The notes: generated by a model from the sequence alone, not told the origin. DNA of 64,000 bases from Paramecium pentaurelia (GCA_905183005.1 CAJJDO010000124.1:202120-266119); one strand, 5' to 3'. Positions 12,973 through 27,015 are shown, counted from the stretch's first letter. Numbers and translations are program-made.

Positions 12973-13414
12973 ATAATATTATATAATAAAAAATATTAAT
13001 ATAAATGTTTTTTTGTTTTAATACTCAAAAATATATTAATATACTCATGATTCTATAAATTCCTAAATCTCTTTTCATAAGTAATAATATTAAAATTACT
13101 ACTGATTTGTTTCAAGAATAAATTGTTTAACAATTTTATCCTTCAATACCTTTTTCTTTGAATTTACCTTCTACCATTTATTTCACCATCTCTGTGGCTG
13201 CATGATATGATATTTTTGATTTCACATTTATTAATTAAAACTACTTATCATAATATATAAAAGTATAGTAATTATTTATTGATAAACAAATTTAGTATAA
13301 TTTATAATTTTGAAATGATTTAAGTAATAATTTAATGATTATTATTATTAATCAAATTGATTTTAAATATCAAAATTGAAATTCAGAATATCAAATCAGA
13401 TGAAATCTTAATAG
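12973..13414. other. Gap with one short minus-strand coding-like stretch
   Basis: No complete gene. On the minus strand, between about 13114 and 13260, an open stretch reads HAATEMVKQMVEGKFKEKG and stops at TGA (13112-13114). It has no usable ATG and no clear family; it may be the last exon of a decayed gene. The rest is AT-rich spacer. Confidence 0.4.
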
Positions 13415-14395
13415 ATGTTTCAGAATAGTGATTTAAATAATGAGGACAATTTATAATTAAATTTTGAAGATAATTTTTTTTTGTTTAATTAAATAAGTGT
13501 CAATAGCACCTTATATCTCCATAATCATTAATTTCAATATTTCAACTATAGAAATAGATCCTTTATGTTGTAATTAAAATATCAAGCAGAAATTACTCCA
13601 ACTGAATTTACAATATTTGAATCAATTTTATAACATATTCTTCATTTAAAATATCCAAAATCTTAAATTTGGATTATTTTTTTCTGATAATATTGATCAC
13701 AAGCTACTTATTTTGATTATAATGTATATTAAGTTAATTGAAATCTGCAATGAATTTTATACATAAATTTATTAAGAAGGCGCAAAACTATAACCAATTC
13801 TAACCAGAAGGTTGCTTCTATAATTAATAAGTATATAATTTCCATAAAGCTATACAAATATTTTTTGGATCTATTTTGTTTAAGTCCTGGTAGAATAAGG
13901 GGAACAATTTTTACAGTTACTATATTTAGTATCGTTTCTTTAATTTAATATTTATAACATGTATAGTGTTAATTGATTAATTTAATTGACTTATTTACTA
14001 ATATTACTTATTATAATGTATTGATTTTTGATTTATAAACAATATTTTATATATTATTGTTTTCATTTAAGTATTTTGAATTCCAATTTAATTCGGTATA
14101 AAATTGCTTTATTCAAACATTATGAATGTGAATTTAAATAGTTTAATAATTTGTTCTTCATTTTAAATATTAAATTTAATGATATTTATATTACTATTTA
14201 TCAAATGTCTAAATTAATACTTTACTTATCTCTTTGTAAATTTATTTATATTCTAAATATAGTATTTATATAAGTATTTTGTCATTTGATTTTTAGAATT
14301 ATATAAGTTCTATTAGATAATGAATAATTAACTGATTTATTTTTGCGAATAAAAATGCTATATTTATTTATTATGGCATTCTTTTGAATATTGTT
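13415..14395 (+). pseudogene. Broken multi-span membrane protein gene
   Basis: Three coding-like blocks in different frames. Block 1 starts at ATG 13415 and reads to TGA 13685. A +1 shift in a T7 run at about 13677-13683 lets it continue to about 13960, including YIKLIEICNEFYTQIYQEG. Block 2 (about 14030-14395) reads LIRYKIALFKHYECEFKQF and then hydrophobic helices. No introns of normal size connect the blocks without TGA codons. I could not identify the family; the pattern is that of a large cytosolic/membrane ciliate protein. It sits directly upstream of the histidine kinase array. A real gene with unusual introns is less likely but not excluded. Confidence 0.45.
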
Positions 14396-14431
14396 TTATT
14401 GACTAAGTTAGATTATTTTTCAATTAAATTA

Positions 14432-16700
14432 ATGAATACCGAATAAATTGTGACATCCTTCTTCTTAATACATACCTTACTGTCTGTTGTTGTTTATTGT
14501 TTAGAACTTGATATTTTTAAACTGATAATTGAAGGATTGTTAATGGCTCTGATACTACTATTTTTTATATTTAGGACGAAGAAGAAACTAGTTTTCATTA
14601 TTTAAACTCTTTTGTCCTTCAATATATTCATAATCGGACTCATTGAAATCAATTCCTCATACATTTTTATACATTTTGTTGGTTGGTTCATTGTAACTCG
14701 AAAATTCTTGAAAATTAATAAAACTATACGCTTACTTCATTCATTATTAATTATAATCAGCTCTATATATCAAATTTGGAGAGATTGGAGTAGTAATACT
14801 TATTAAGCAATTATACATATGTAAGGAATATTAAGCTTTTCTGCTTGTTATTGTTATTATGAATATCAAATTCATATAAAATAGAACAACACAGAAACGT
14901 TTTAAAGCTCTCAAAAAGTCATAAGTGAAGATTTCCATAGATTTTTAACTACTCGAAGATCAATGAATACATTATGTTCTGATTTTGTTGTGTTAGATAT
15001 CATTCCTCATGGTGTAGTTTTATTAACTTGTAAATATGAATTCCAACATATAAATGAAAAGGCAATAGATTAAATATATGGTTTGACTGGGATTAAACCA
15101 AATGAAGATAATGTTGTAGATCTAATAAATTCAGTTTTAAAAGGGTAATCAATTTTATTCATATATAAAGTTTATTAAGTAAAAAGAATTCACCTAAAAA
15201 TAAGTCTGAAAAATAGGTTTCATAATTGATCAGTCCATAAAATATAATAAATGTTGATTCTTATGATGATATCAAACCAACTCCATTAGAACATATTATT
15301 AATAATTAAAAAGGATCATCAATAATGACTGTAATATATAATAATTAATTTATTAGAGTAAATTGATTACAACCTATTAATCATAAGGAAAGATGAGAAG
15401 TGTTAAATTCTAAATTTAAAAATAAGAACTACCAAATATAATAATCATTTTAATATTAGATGTTACATCTAAAATTGAAAGATAAAATTAAGAAAAAAAA
15501 TATAAATTCTAACATTAATTGTTGAATTCATTTTCTCATGAATTGAGAACTCCTCTTAATTGTTCATAATAATTATTGGAAAGTTTAATAGTAAAATAAT
15601 AAAATGAAGAATAATTAAAAAGTTTATATTAGATTTTTCATTAAAATGATCTACTGTTATGTTAAATCAATGATATATTAGATTATGCTTCTATGGAAAC
15701 AGATAATTTTCACTCTTTTTATTCTGTATTTACACTTGATCAATTATTTAATTAATGTCATGAAATGTATGAATAAGGATGTAAATTGAAAAATATTAAT
15801 TTAAATATTAAAAACACTGTTTATCCTCCTATTCGTAATGATTGTATGAGAATTAAATAAGTGTTAGTTAATCTAATTAACAATTCAATTAAATTTTGTT
15901 CATATAATGGAATAATTACTATTTAAGCAAAAGAAAAAATTAAAAATGATAAAAAATTAACAAAAATTAAAGTTAAAGATAATGGAATTGGATTTACTTC
16001 ATCATAATTAGCATTAATAAATCATGTACTTGAATAAAATAATGATTATTTTGATGCTACTACTTCTATGTGTATTGGATTAGGTTTAAAAGTAGCTAAT
16101 AAATAAGTGAAATCATTTATTAAAGGATATAATAGATTAAAAATTATATCAATATAAAATCAAAAAACTAGTGTTTCATTTTATATTGAAGATTAAATTG
16201 ATGAATAAGATCTAGATTGTTAATCAAGAGCATCTAAAACTCTCTTCGGTAATTTGTCAACCATGACAAATTCAGAATATAAATTTATATCTGCTTTAAA
16301 ATGTAAATGTTCTAAAATTTTGGTTGTTGATGACATTCCTTTTAATCATTAAGCATTATAAATTATGTTAAGTGCTTTTAATTAAACATGTGATCATGCC
16401 TTTGATGGTTTAGAAGCATTTTAATGTGTTCATAAAAGACTTTAAACAAATAAATGTCATCCATATTATTAATTAATTTTAATGGATATTGAAATGCCAA
16501 AAATGAATGGATTTGATTCTGCCATCAAAATTACTGAATTATTAGATAAAAATAAACATTAAACTAAAATTGTTATGTGTACAGCATATGATAATTTAGA
16601 AAGTAGATAAATTGCTAAATAATGTATGATAGATGATTATTTACCAAAACCTATTTAGAGGAGCAATTTGCTTAATATTCTAAATATATTTATTAAATGA
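14432..16700 (+). CDS. Hybrid histidine kinase 1 (membrane-anchored, with receiver)
   Basis: 735 residues; introns of 26 nt (near 15148) and 35 nt (near 15358, ending GAAAG). The N-terminus has about six to eight hydrophobic helices (residues 5-170), then a linker that resembles a PAS-like sensor. The phosphoacceptor helix has the H-box FSHELRTPLN (nt about 15533). The ATPase domain keeps the N-box (QVLVNLINNSIKF), DNGIGF and GLGLKV. A receiver follows with VDDIPFN, the phospho-Asp in LMDIEMP, TAYD and the Lys in LPKP. A short CKC motif precedes the receiver. All catalytic residues are present. The start was chosen by alignment with paralogue 3 (MDNSFL versus MNTEQI). First of three tandem copies. 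Confidence 0.88.
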
Positions 16701-16783
16701 TATTGTATCTATTAATTTCTAATTTTTATAATAAAAAATGCCTTTCATCATCATATCTAATTCCTAAATTAATTAAATTAATA

Positions 16784-19079
16784 ATGATTAAACATAAATT
16801 AATAATATTTTAGATTATATGCAATTCTACAGCAGCGATAGTGATCAGTGCATTTTTCAAAGAATACATATCCTTATCAATATATAGTTCCATTTTATTA
16901 TTTACAATACTATTTTGTATATTGAAATAACCAAAACTCTAATAAATCATATAATTTATACTAATACTTCTAATCTAAGAAAACTCTAAATATAATAAAA
17001 TGGAATTTTAACATTTTCAATTTTAACTAATTTGGATTTATTTGGCATATCAATTGATATAAAATAATTCAACTTTTGAATTACCTATTTTATTGGAATT
17101 ACTATTTTCATCCATAATTAACATAATTATTTCTTTTGAAGCCTATAATTCTAAATTTTATTACTCCATCACTACTGCTTTGATCTATACACTTAGCATC
17201 ATTACCTATTATTATTATAAAAATAAAGAATCATTTATTAAATCATTAGACTTAGAATTAGTTACTCCTAAAATTAATGAATTTCAAAGAATATTTACAA
17301 ACAAAACATAAACTCCAAGAAATAATGAAATATAAATTTTTGACCACTTACCAATTGGTTTGGTTGTATTAACATAAGATCATGATTTTCAATATATGAA
17401 TAAAAGAGCAAGAACCTTATTAGAAAGAGCTTCAAATACATAAATAACAGAAGACAATGTTGTAATCATAATAAAAGAACTACTAAAAAAGTATTAATTC
17501 AAAATATATTAAAGATGTATAAATGAAAAAATAGCAAGTGTTGGTAATCTATCTAGACCTAGTTAAACTAGAATACATTAATTATTATCTAAATTCAATC
17601 AAAAATAGAGAGTGAGTATGCCACATTTAGATGATAATTTTATTAAATAAATTGATCCTATCAATAGTATATTGCATTAATATAATGATTTTGTTCCATA
17701 TTCATAATAATTCATGGATGTAATATAATATATATTTAAAGAGCAAATATAGAATTTAATATACTTATAAAGGCAAAAAAAGATGCTTCCGATTTCATTT
17801 TATGAAACATCACTATTAAATTATAATCAATTTATTAGATGAAACATCTAAAATTGGAAAATTAGACTAAAAAAGCAAACATATTTTTTAGAATTAATTA
17901 TTAAATTCATTTTCTCATGAATTAAAAACTCCATTAAATTGTATATAATAATTACTGGAAGTTATTATGTTGAAAGTAAATTCAGAATTATAAGAAAATA
18001 TTGTAAAACCTATAAAATGGTAAACAGATTTATTATTATGTTAAATTAATGATATACTTGATTATGCATCATTTGAAATTAATGATTTTAATTGGGATTT
18101 TTCATTATTTTATTTAGAAGACTTATTATAAGAATGCATATCAATATATTTTTAGGGCTGCAAATAAAAAAATATAGAACTAAAAATAGAATCAAATTCT
18201 GAAGATAAACATATGATAAATAATGATTATAAAAGATTAAAATAAGTGATTGTCAATCTTTTAAATAACTCTATTAAATTTACATAATAGTATGGAGAAA
18301 TTGTTTTAAAAATTTAAGAATTAAAAAATAATATGTATTAAATTTAAGTAATTGATTCTGGATTAGGTCTATCATAAGAATAACTTTGTTAATTATAAAT
18401 TAATATTGAATAAGATAATTTAGAAAATGAATATCATTAATTTCATGTTGGATTAGGATTAAAAGTAGCTAATAGATTGATTATAGGATTATCATCTTTA
18501 AAAAAAGGCTTAAAAATAAATTCAACTCTTAATAAAGGAACAATAATTTCATTTACAATTGAGGATTTCATAGAAGATAATAAAAGTTAAGCATCAGAAA
18601 CATAAGTTAAAGATGTTTAACTGAGTAGATAATTGAGTCAACTTACAACTAGAGAATTTAAATTTATCAAATAAATAATTTGTAAATGTAATAAAATATT
18701 AATTGTTGATGATATTCCATTCAATCATCATGCTTTAAAAATGATTCTTAACGAATTAAATTGTCAAGCAGACAGTGTTTATGATGGATAATAAGCTATA
18801 GATCTTGTTTAATAAAGAATTAAAAATAATAAATGTCATCCGTTTTATTCATTGATTCTGATGGATATTGAAATGCCTAAATTAAATGGATTTGAAGCAT
18901 CTCTTAAAATTAAGTAGATCCTTGGAGATTAGAGTGATTAGACTACTATAGTAATGTGTTCAGCTTATGATAATTAAGACTGTATAAAGATGTGTTAGAG
19001 ATGTTTAATGAGTGATGTATTACCAAAACCAATTACAAAGATGAGTTTACAATACATCTTAGAAAAATATTTAAGATGA
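16784..19079 (+). CDS. Hybrid histidine kinase 2 (membrane-anchored, with receiver)
   Basis: 757 residues with one 22-nt intron near 17710-17731 (ending TAAAG). Membrane helices occupy about residues 8-140. The H-box reads FSHELKTPLN (nt about 17907), N-box QVIVNLLNNSIKFT, then DSGLGLS and VGLGLKVANR. The receiver has IVDDIPFN, phospho-Asp in LMDIEMPKLNG, CSAYD and LPKP. ICKC immediately precedes the receiver. The arrangement is the same as in its two tandem neighbours, so autophosphorylation on His and transfer to the internal Asp is expected. Because these kinases carry only a receiver, a separate HPt protein would be needed to pass the phosphate on; none is seen in the window. Confidence 0.88.
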
Positions 19080-19166
19080 TATTATTTGAAATATACTAAT
19101 AAAAATTAGACTGAAAGATTCATATTTGTGTATTTATTAAAAATTAATATACAGTTTAATTCAATT

Positions 19167-21444
19167 ATGGATAATTCATTCTTGATATCAATAGCTTTAC
19201 TGATAAGTGGGATTCTAATATTGATAGAATTAATCGTTTTTAACTCAGACATTAATAGACTATAGTTGACAATTACTATAGGCTAAATAATTGCAAGCTG
19301 TGTCTTCTTAATCAAGCCTTATTAAAGAAGCAAAATAGTTTTTCTCATTTCTTTTATCAATGTGTAACAAATTTTATAGTAGACAAATTTCGCCTTCTTA
19401 TTTATTGTGTTAACTTAGATTTTAAGTTGTGAATTAGAGATAGAAATTGAATTAAATACAGCTTTTAGAGTTTTACTTATAATCTCTCAAATATTAAGAG
19501 TAATATTTTTTTGGGATAATGATATATTTGAAGGTGCTTAAGTAATTATTTCAATACTATTTTCCTGTATTTTGTGGATGAAATCATACTTATTGTCAAA
19601 AATAAAGAAAAATGGCAACATCCAAACAACTCGTGACCATAATAATAATTTATTGTTCAATTCTCAGACTAACTTAATAGTATCATTAAAATAATTAGAT
19701 AGTGAATTAGGAATCTTAGATAATCTTCCTATTGGAATAATGATACTAGATTTGTAATAAAATATCAAGTATTTAAATTCATTTGCAAAGTAATATTTTA
19801 AAAACTTTGATTGTGAAAAAAATGATGAAATTAGTCTATAATTAAAACACTAACTAATTAAGTAAATTTTTATAATAAAATTAGAATGTTACTTGATCAT
19901 ATTGGAGGACCAGAAGATTTAAATAATCTTCATGATAATTAAAAATCAAACAGACCTTTTTTATCTAGTATTAAAATAGATGATCCTATTTAAACTATTT
20001 TAAATTAAAAGGAAGAATAATTTAATCTTGTTTATAAATACAAAGAGTTAAGCAAAAATGGAATATCGAAATTAAAAGTAGTTAAAATATCATTGTTACA
20101 GTAATTCTTAAAATAAGAAGAAATTACTATATTACTTATTTAGAATGTGTCAAGCAAAGAAAGAAAAAAGGAATTAACATAATTTATTAAATTTTAAAAT
20201 AGTATTTTAAATTCATTTTCCCATGAATTAAGAACACCATTAAATAGTTCATTATAATTATTAGAAGCATTATCTACGAGATTGAATGATTAAATGAATC
20301 AAGAATATGTTTAACCTGCATTAAATTCGAATAGATTATTACTATTTTAAATCAATGATATACTAGACTATGCAGCCATGTAATCAAATCATTTCATACA
20401 TCATTATTCTTAATTCAATATTAAGGAAATTGCAGATTATATAAAATAATTATACACTTAAGCTTGTTAAAACAAAGGGATAATTTTAACTTGTAAAATT
20501 AATTTAACAAATTATATTGTGACTAATGATAAACAAAGAATTATCTAAGTTTTAATAAATTTATTAAATAATTCAATAAAATTCTCTCCTTCAAATACTC
20601 ATATTAGAGTTTAATTTAAAAACAAATTTAAATACTCCTAAAAATATATTAAAATAAAAGTCAAAGATTAAGGATTTGGTATTTCAGAGTAAAAATTAAG
20701 TTTTATTTTTCGAGAATTGCATTCAGTATCATCTGAAGAAAGTGGATATTGGATGACTCAAAATTAATTGTCTTCAGGCATAGGATTAAAAATGTCCAAT
20801 CGTTTAATTTAAGGATTGGCATTTACAGAACCTAGAAAAAATGCATTTTCAATAAAATCAGCACTTTAATAATATACATATATATCTTTTTACATTTCAG
20901 ATATGATCATAATAAAAGAAGAAAATTAATCATTTTCAAATGCTTTAAGTGATGATGCACATTGTATTTAAATGCATTAGAGTTAAGATTTTAAATTAAT
21001 TGAAAATATAAATATAAAATCTTGTAATTGTTCTTCAATTTTAATTGTTGATGATGTTCCATTTAATGTATAAGCTTTGAAGACTATTTTATATTAACAT
21101 AAACTATCAATTGATTCTGCTTATAATGGTATTGAAGCAATAGATTTAGTTATTAAAAAGTATCAATAAAATAAATGTCATCCTTCCTATTAATTGATAG
21201 TAATGGATATAGAGATGCCTCTATTAAATGGCTTATAAGCAACATAAAAAGTATAAATAATATTTATAATAAGATAATATCATTTTTCAATTCTATAAAT
21301 GTATAACCTCCAGCAATAGTAGCTTGTTCTGCTTATGATTCAAATAAAGAAGAATTTTCCATCTTTTCAGATACATTACCTAAACCTATTGATCAGTAGA
21401 AACTAAAAACTATTTTAAAAAAGTATTTATCAAATTTTTTTTGA
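19167..21444 (+). CDS. Hybrid histidine kinase 3 (membrane-anchored, with receiver)
   Basis: 743 residues with two 23-nt introns (near 19862 and 21250). About seven hydrophobic helices at residues 5-155, then a sensor-like region containing LPIGIMILD, which resembles a PAS core. H-box FSHELRTPLN (nt about 20218), N-box QVLINLLNNSIKFS, then DQGFGIS and SGIGLKMSN. Receiver: IVDDVPFN, phospho-Asp in VMDIEMPLLNG, CSAYDS, and LPKP close to the end. CNC precedes the receiver. Third of the tandem array, separated from copy 2 by 87 bp, most simply explained by local gene duplication. Confidence 0.88.
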
Positions 21445-21671
21445 TTTAATATGAATTTACTTAGCACTTTGTTTTTATTTAAATTGCTCAAAAAAAAATA
21501 AAATATATATAGATAATAAAGCAATATTTTTTTGTAATTTAAATTTTAAATTAATTTGTATTCATCAAATTAAGCAATTTAAAATACAAAGACTTATAAA
21601 TTATTTCTATTTTGAATAATAATATAATTTAACAATGTTATAATTATGTTTTATAATTTATTTAATTAAAA

Positions 21672-24600
21672 ATGGCATAACTTCCATAGTTAATTCCTTG
21701 TGAAGATATTTATGATTTAGATACATTTCAATTAGAAGAAATGTAAACAATGATAAAATCGTTTACTACTGATGAACCTTAATGGAATAAAAAGGCTAAA
21801 AAAATATTGGATCTAATTGAGGTAGAACTCAAAGAAAGATAATCTATAGAAAACTTTGCTTTTAATATTCAGATTGAAGATTTCATTCAATAACCTATTT
21901 ATTAAAATAATACTCTTTAAGCAATATTAAATGATATCAAAAATAGACCAGCTAATTATTTGGATTTGCAAATTTCAAAACCTCCTTTAGCAAAACATGA
22001 TTAAACAACAGAAGATAAATTTTAGAAACAATAAACAAATTAATAACAATACTAATAATTAAATCAATTAGCTGAATAAAACATCTAAAAATATTCATAA
22101 TAATCTTAAAATTAATCTGATACATTATCAACAAATTCTATCACAAGAAGTAGTCACCCTTAAAGCAAAGTTTAAACTAAAAAGCCAAATTAACTATAAG
22201 ATTTTATGAAAGATGTATTAAAGAAAACAGATGTTTCTAATTAATAGTTTATAATTGGAGCAGCAATAAATCACAGATACATTCCACCTCCTCCTAAACC
22301 TCAATTAAATACTGTTGATAAAATCAAATAGGAAAAACTTATGAGAAAGAAAAAGAAAAAATAAGTAAGGACAGAGAGTTTAGGAAAAGTTGTTGAGCAT
22401 CTTCCAGCTATTGGTAAATAAATATCTGCAATTAAAACATAACCTAAATTAGAATAATCAAATGTTCATTCTTCAAGCAGTGCTTCTAAATAAAATTTTG
22501 AATTGAAATAAAAATCATTAGATTGTAATATTAATAATCAAGAGAACAAAGAAGAATTAAGTGATAAATGTATTATTAATTCTTAAATACAATCAAACAA
22601 TTTAATTACTATTACTTAAATTGATAAAAATCAACTTAAAGATTAGATCTAAGAAAAAGTAAATCAAGAAGATATAATTGAATAAAATATGAATAAAAAT
22701 ATCACTTATAATGAAGAAAATTGTTAAAAAAATAATGATACTAATTTATAATAGTAAATTAAAAATTCTGTTACAGATAAACAATAGGAATTCAGAGATC
22801 AAATAAAGAATATGGATCAAAATGAGATTGGAAATAATAATATTAATTCATAATAGTTATTAGATTAAGTTTATGGAAATGAATATATAGATTTAGAATA
22901 ATAAAATGAATTTTTACTGCCAAATTAATAAAATCAATTTAACAGTAATTTATAGATTGAATTTGATAGAAAAAAAGAAGATTATTTATAGGATTAGAAA
23001 AGAATTGAATCTGAAGAGAAAGAATATATTAATTAGAAAGATCAATTATTATAAAACCATTATAACTATATCATAAATGATGAATTGATTGGATATTCAA
23101 AGAATAATTATTTAGTATAAAATTAATAATAGTTATAAATAAAATTAAAAGAAGAGGAAGTATATGAAGACAATATCAATGATGAAGCTGAGAATTTAGA
23201 ATTTATAGATTAATAATCAAAAAAATAATAGGAAAACAAACATAAAGTTCTTGAAAATGAAAATGAAGATCAATTAAAAAATAATAAGGATCAATAATTA
23301 AAATAATTATCTAAAAATTAATTTATTACAAAACAAAGTACTAGTTAATAATCTTCAAGAAGATAAGATAATAAAAGCAAACCTACTAGTTAATCATCAA
23401 TAAATCACAAAGGAAACTTAAAAAAATAATTAACCATGGATACAAAAAGATAAAATGAAGAAGGTATAATTATTAATTATTATTAAGCAATAGATGATTA
23501 CAATGAAGTAGAAAGTGATCATGATTAAGTAAATTTTAACAAATTAAAACCACATAAAGATTTAGGTTTTAAGTAAAATGGAAAAGTTGATTAATTTAAA
23601 CAGAAAGGAGTAATTGAAACAAAATAGAAGGTTGTTCTTACTGATAAAGAGAAAATGGATGAAATAAATAACATTTGCAAAGAAATGGGATTAGATGAAT
23701 TCAAAGGGAAATAATAGTAATCAGCTATTCCTACTTAAATAAGTAAAGCAATAACTCCAAGTACTAATAATAGACCAAAAAATCCATAATCAAAATATAT
23801 TTAAAAAATGTTATAATGCATTGATGATTCAAAATTAGAAGATTATTCAGATATTGTTCCAACATTTTAGCATTTATTTAGTGGATTTTTCAATTATTAA
23901 CCTCATTATAATCATTTAGATGTAATGAGAGAAATATATAGTATTTTCTCATAACACATTGAGAAAGTTGATAATGTTGAATCTCTCTTAAGTAAGTACA
24001 AATCAAATCCTTTGGCAATCAATCCAAATGAACTTGTTTATATTAATGATCCTCATAGATTAATACAATATTCTACAAGAACAGGTGTTGATATTCAATA
24101 ATACATTTAACGTCAGATGGTTTTTAATAAACGACTTTAAAATGATATAACTAATTTAGGAAAGTAAGAAAGATATTTTAGAGTAGTAAAAACAAAAGAA
24201 GAGGTATATGGTAATAATTATAATAATAATAGATATAATAACAAGATCATTTATGAGAAAGTAAGGATGGACAGAATTACCTCATGGAATTGGACTTCGA
24301 ACATCTTGGAATGTATTGTGGACTTGGTCAAAACCATAAATCGATTTAAATAAATTACTTTTATTTTAAAAGGTCAACCATTTTCCTTTTAATAAGAATT
24401 TAGGGAGGAAAGATTTATTAAAGAAAAATATTGAGAGATGCTAAAAATTAGGGACTAAGGCTTAATAAATTTTTGATATTATTCCATCAACCTTTTTGTT
24501 ACCCAAAGAATATGTATAATTTATGGAAAAGTTTTACAAAGACTCTGAATCAGAAGGATAATAAAATATTTGGATTATGAAACCTACAGGGAAATCTAGA

Positions 24601-25476
24601 GGTAGAGGCATAACAGTTTTAAATGATATATCAGATGTTATGTATGCTGAACCTGTAGTATTATAGAAATATCTTAAGAATCCACTTTTATTGAAGGGAC
24701 ATAAATTTGATATGAGAATATATGTACTAGTTACATCTTTTAATCCTTTAGAAGTGTTTCTATACAAAGAAGGCTTTGCTCGTTTAACTACATAGCCTTT
24801 TACTCTTGATATCAATGATCTCAAAAATTAATTAGTTCATTTAACTAATTTTGCAGTACAAAAGACTCATGTGTAAATCTAAGATTTGGAGTCATAATTA
24901 GGAGGTTGTAAAATATCTTTAAGATAATTGAGAGAGAAATTAATTGATAAAAATATAGATTGGAATAAAATCTGGGAGTAAGTGTAAGATATAGTATTAA
25001 AGTCTTTGGTTGCTTGTTAATCTGAAATACCAAATAATCCTAACAGCTTTGAATTATTTGGTTATGATATTATAATTGATACAAACTAAAAATGTTGGCT
25101 TTTAGAAGTTAATGCTTCCCCATCTTTGGCTAGGGATTATATTTTGGATGAATTAATAAAACAATAATTGATTGATGATATATTTGATTTGATTGATAGT
25201 CCAAATTATGATCGATAAAGATTATGTGAAGTTTTGGAAAGAAGAATTTAGGAAGAACAAGGATGTAAATCAGTCATAAACACTATGAATAATTCAAAAT
25301 TACAATTATAAAGAGATCTCAATTATATTTTGAATGGTACACATATGCGTAGATATGGGGAAATGCCTAAATAAATGGGAGGATTTATGAGATTGGCTCC
25401 TTCTGAAAAATATGATAAGTTAAAATCTTTAGTTTAAAGTTATAAAACAATAAATGGTAGAGGAACTATAGATTGA
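21672..25476 (+). CDS. Tubulin-tyrosine-ligase-like enzyme (probable polyglutamylase/glycylase)
   Basis: 1260 residues; one 22-nt intron near 24210-24231 (inside the start of the catalytic domain). The first 780 residues are Gln/Asn/Lys-rich and probably disordered. The TTL domain (about residues 800-1190) has WTWSKPQIDL, FPFNKNLGRKD, the ATP-grasp core WIMKPTGKSRGRGI, GHKFDMRIYVLVTSF, HLTNFAVQK, FELFGYDIIID and WLLEVNASPSL, all hallmarks of TTLL enzymes. These ligate glutamate or glycine chains onto tubulin tails in cilia and cortical microtubules. The exact subtype cannot be told by eye. The acidic N-terminal extension is much longer than in typical family members. Confidence 0.92.
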
Positions 25477-25906
25477 GTTTATTAATTTATTTTAAAATAT
25501 ACTTTTTATCTACACAATTAATCATTTTTTATTGAACAATTAGTATATAAAATAAATGAGTATTTTATTATATTTAAATTTCAATATAAATTGATTAAAG
25601 AAAATAAACATGAACAATTTAAATTGATAAATTAATTAAATTTTAATAGAAGGTTAGTTAATATTATTTATATTATTATACTTATTTGGAGATTGTGAAT
25701 ACTTTCTAAATATAGAAAACCTAAACACAATTTAAATTATAAATTGAAAGAATAATCTTAATAATTTAATTAAAGTAGTTTAAATTAAAGGATATAATAG
25801 ATTTAGAACTCATAAATAATATTTTTAAGCATATTCTTTTTCATATTTATATTTAATTATAAAGAAACTTGGGAATAATTCTTAATATAAAATGACTAAA
25901 AGTATA
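25477..25906. other. AT-rich intergenic spacer between convergent genes
   Basis: 430 bp between the TTLL stop and the stop of the minus-strand MORN gene. I see no open frame of interest, no RNA gene and no repeat. Confidence 0.6.
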
Positions 25907-27015
25907 TCAATTGATACGAATTCCATTTTTCCATTCTCCATAAGATGCTTAACCGTTTGGTAATCTTAGTAATGCCTTTCCATGTTGTTTGTCATTTTAC
26001 CACTCTCCTTCATATATTCTACCATCTGGAAACTTCAATATCCCTTAACCATGTTTTTGATCATTCACAAAGTCTCCCTCATATATTTTTCCATCTGGCC
26101 ATACATATTTTCCTTTTCCATTTCTATTTTAAGAATATGATTTACTTTTTATTATTTCTCCAATATCCTTAATAATATTTGCTGTCTGGCCAAGTGTATT
26201 TCCCATATCCATCAATATTGTTACTTCTAAATTCCCCTTCATAAATAGCTCCATCAATCCATACAAATTTACCTAATCCATCCTTTTTCCCATGTTTATA
26301 GAACCCTTCGAAATAACTAATTTTTATACTTATTATCATACCTTCCATCTGGCCATTTTTCAATACCTTTGCCATGCTATAAATCATGTTCCCATTAACC
26401 AGTATAGGTTGCCCCATCTTCATGAATATAAGTACCTAAACCATGTGCTTCATCATTTTCCCATTGCCCTTCATAAACTTCACCATTTGAATGTATCAAT
26501 CTACCTCTTCCATGTGCATTACCTTAATTGAAATAACCTTCATATTTTGATCCATCCTTGAATATATATTTTCTGAATAATATACCTCACATATTAGAAT
26601 GCCTTTGCCATGTCTTAAATCATTTATCCACTCTCCAAAATACATAGCTCCATTTTCCAATTTGCTTGGTGCTTTAAGAACTTTCTAATGAACTAGTTAA
26701 TCATTTATATCGTCAATTCCAAATTCAAATGGAGGTAGCTGCCTCTAACCCACATTGATCACACTTGTGGAATACCTACCTAAAAAACAGAGGCTACGTT
26801 CTTAACTATTCATTAACACTATCATTGTATTTTTGTAATTGCATTTTCCATACTCTTTAACGAGCTTACCAGCCACGGATCCAGGACTACATTTTAATGA
26901 TTTTTTGTTCCTAACTCTTTAACAGTTCTAAACTTTGCCATCTTGGTTTTTAATTGCCTCTGACCTCAATCTAATTTATTAGGTCGTGTTTCCAACAGGT
27001 ACAATTATTCCCCAT
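25907..27015 (-). CDS. MORN-repeat protein with IQ motif and N-terminal acylation signal
   Basis: 333 residues; introns of 31, 29, 25 and 22 nt. It begins MGNNCTC, which fits N-myristoylation at Gly2 with nearby cysteines for palmitoylation, so attachment to the plasma membrane or cortex is likely. An IQ-like calmodulin-binding motif follows (IIKMQSWIRGWQARQRVW, residues about 40-57). Nine or so MORN repeats run from about residue 115 to the end, of the form YEGxxxxxxxHGxGxxxxxxG. MORN repeats bind phospholipids and are common in cortical and ciliary proteins. The start lies only 18 bp from the divergent start of the exchanger gene. Tail ends ASYGEWKNGIRIN. Confidence 0.9.

Noticed and set aside
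17093..17311. Independent 72-residue membrane protein
   Set aside because: It is an internal part of histidine kinase 2, in the same frame.
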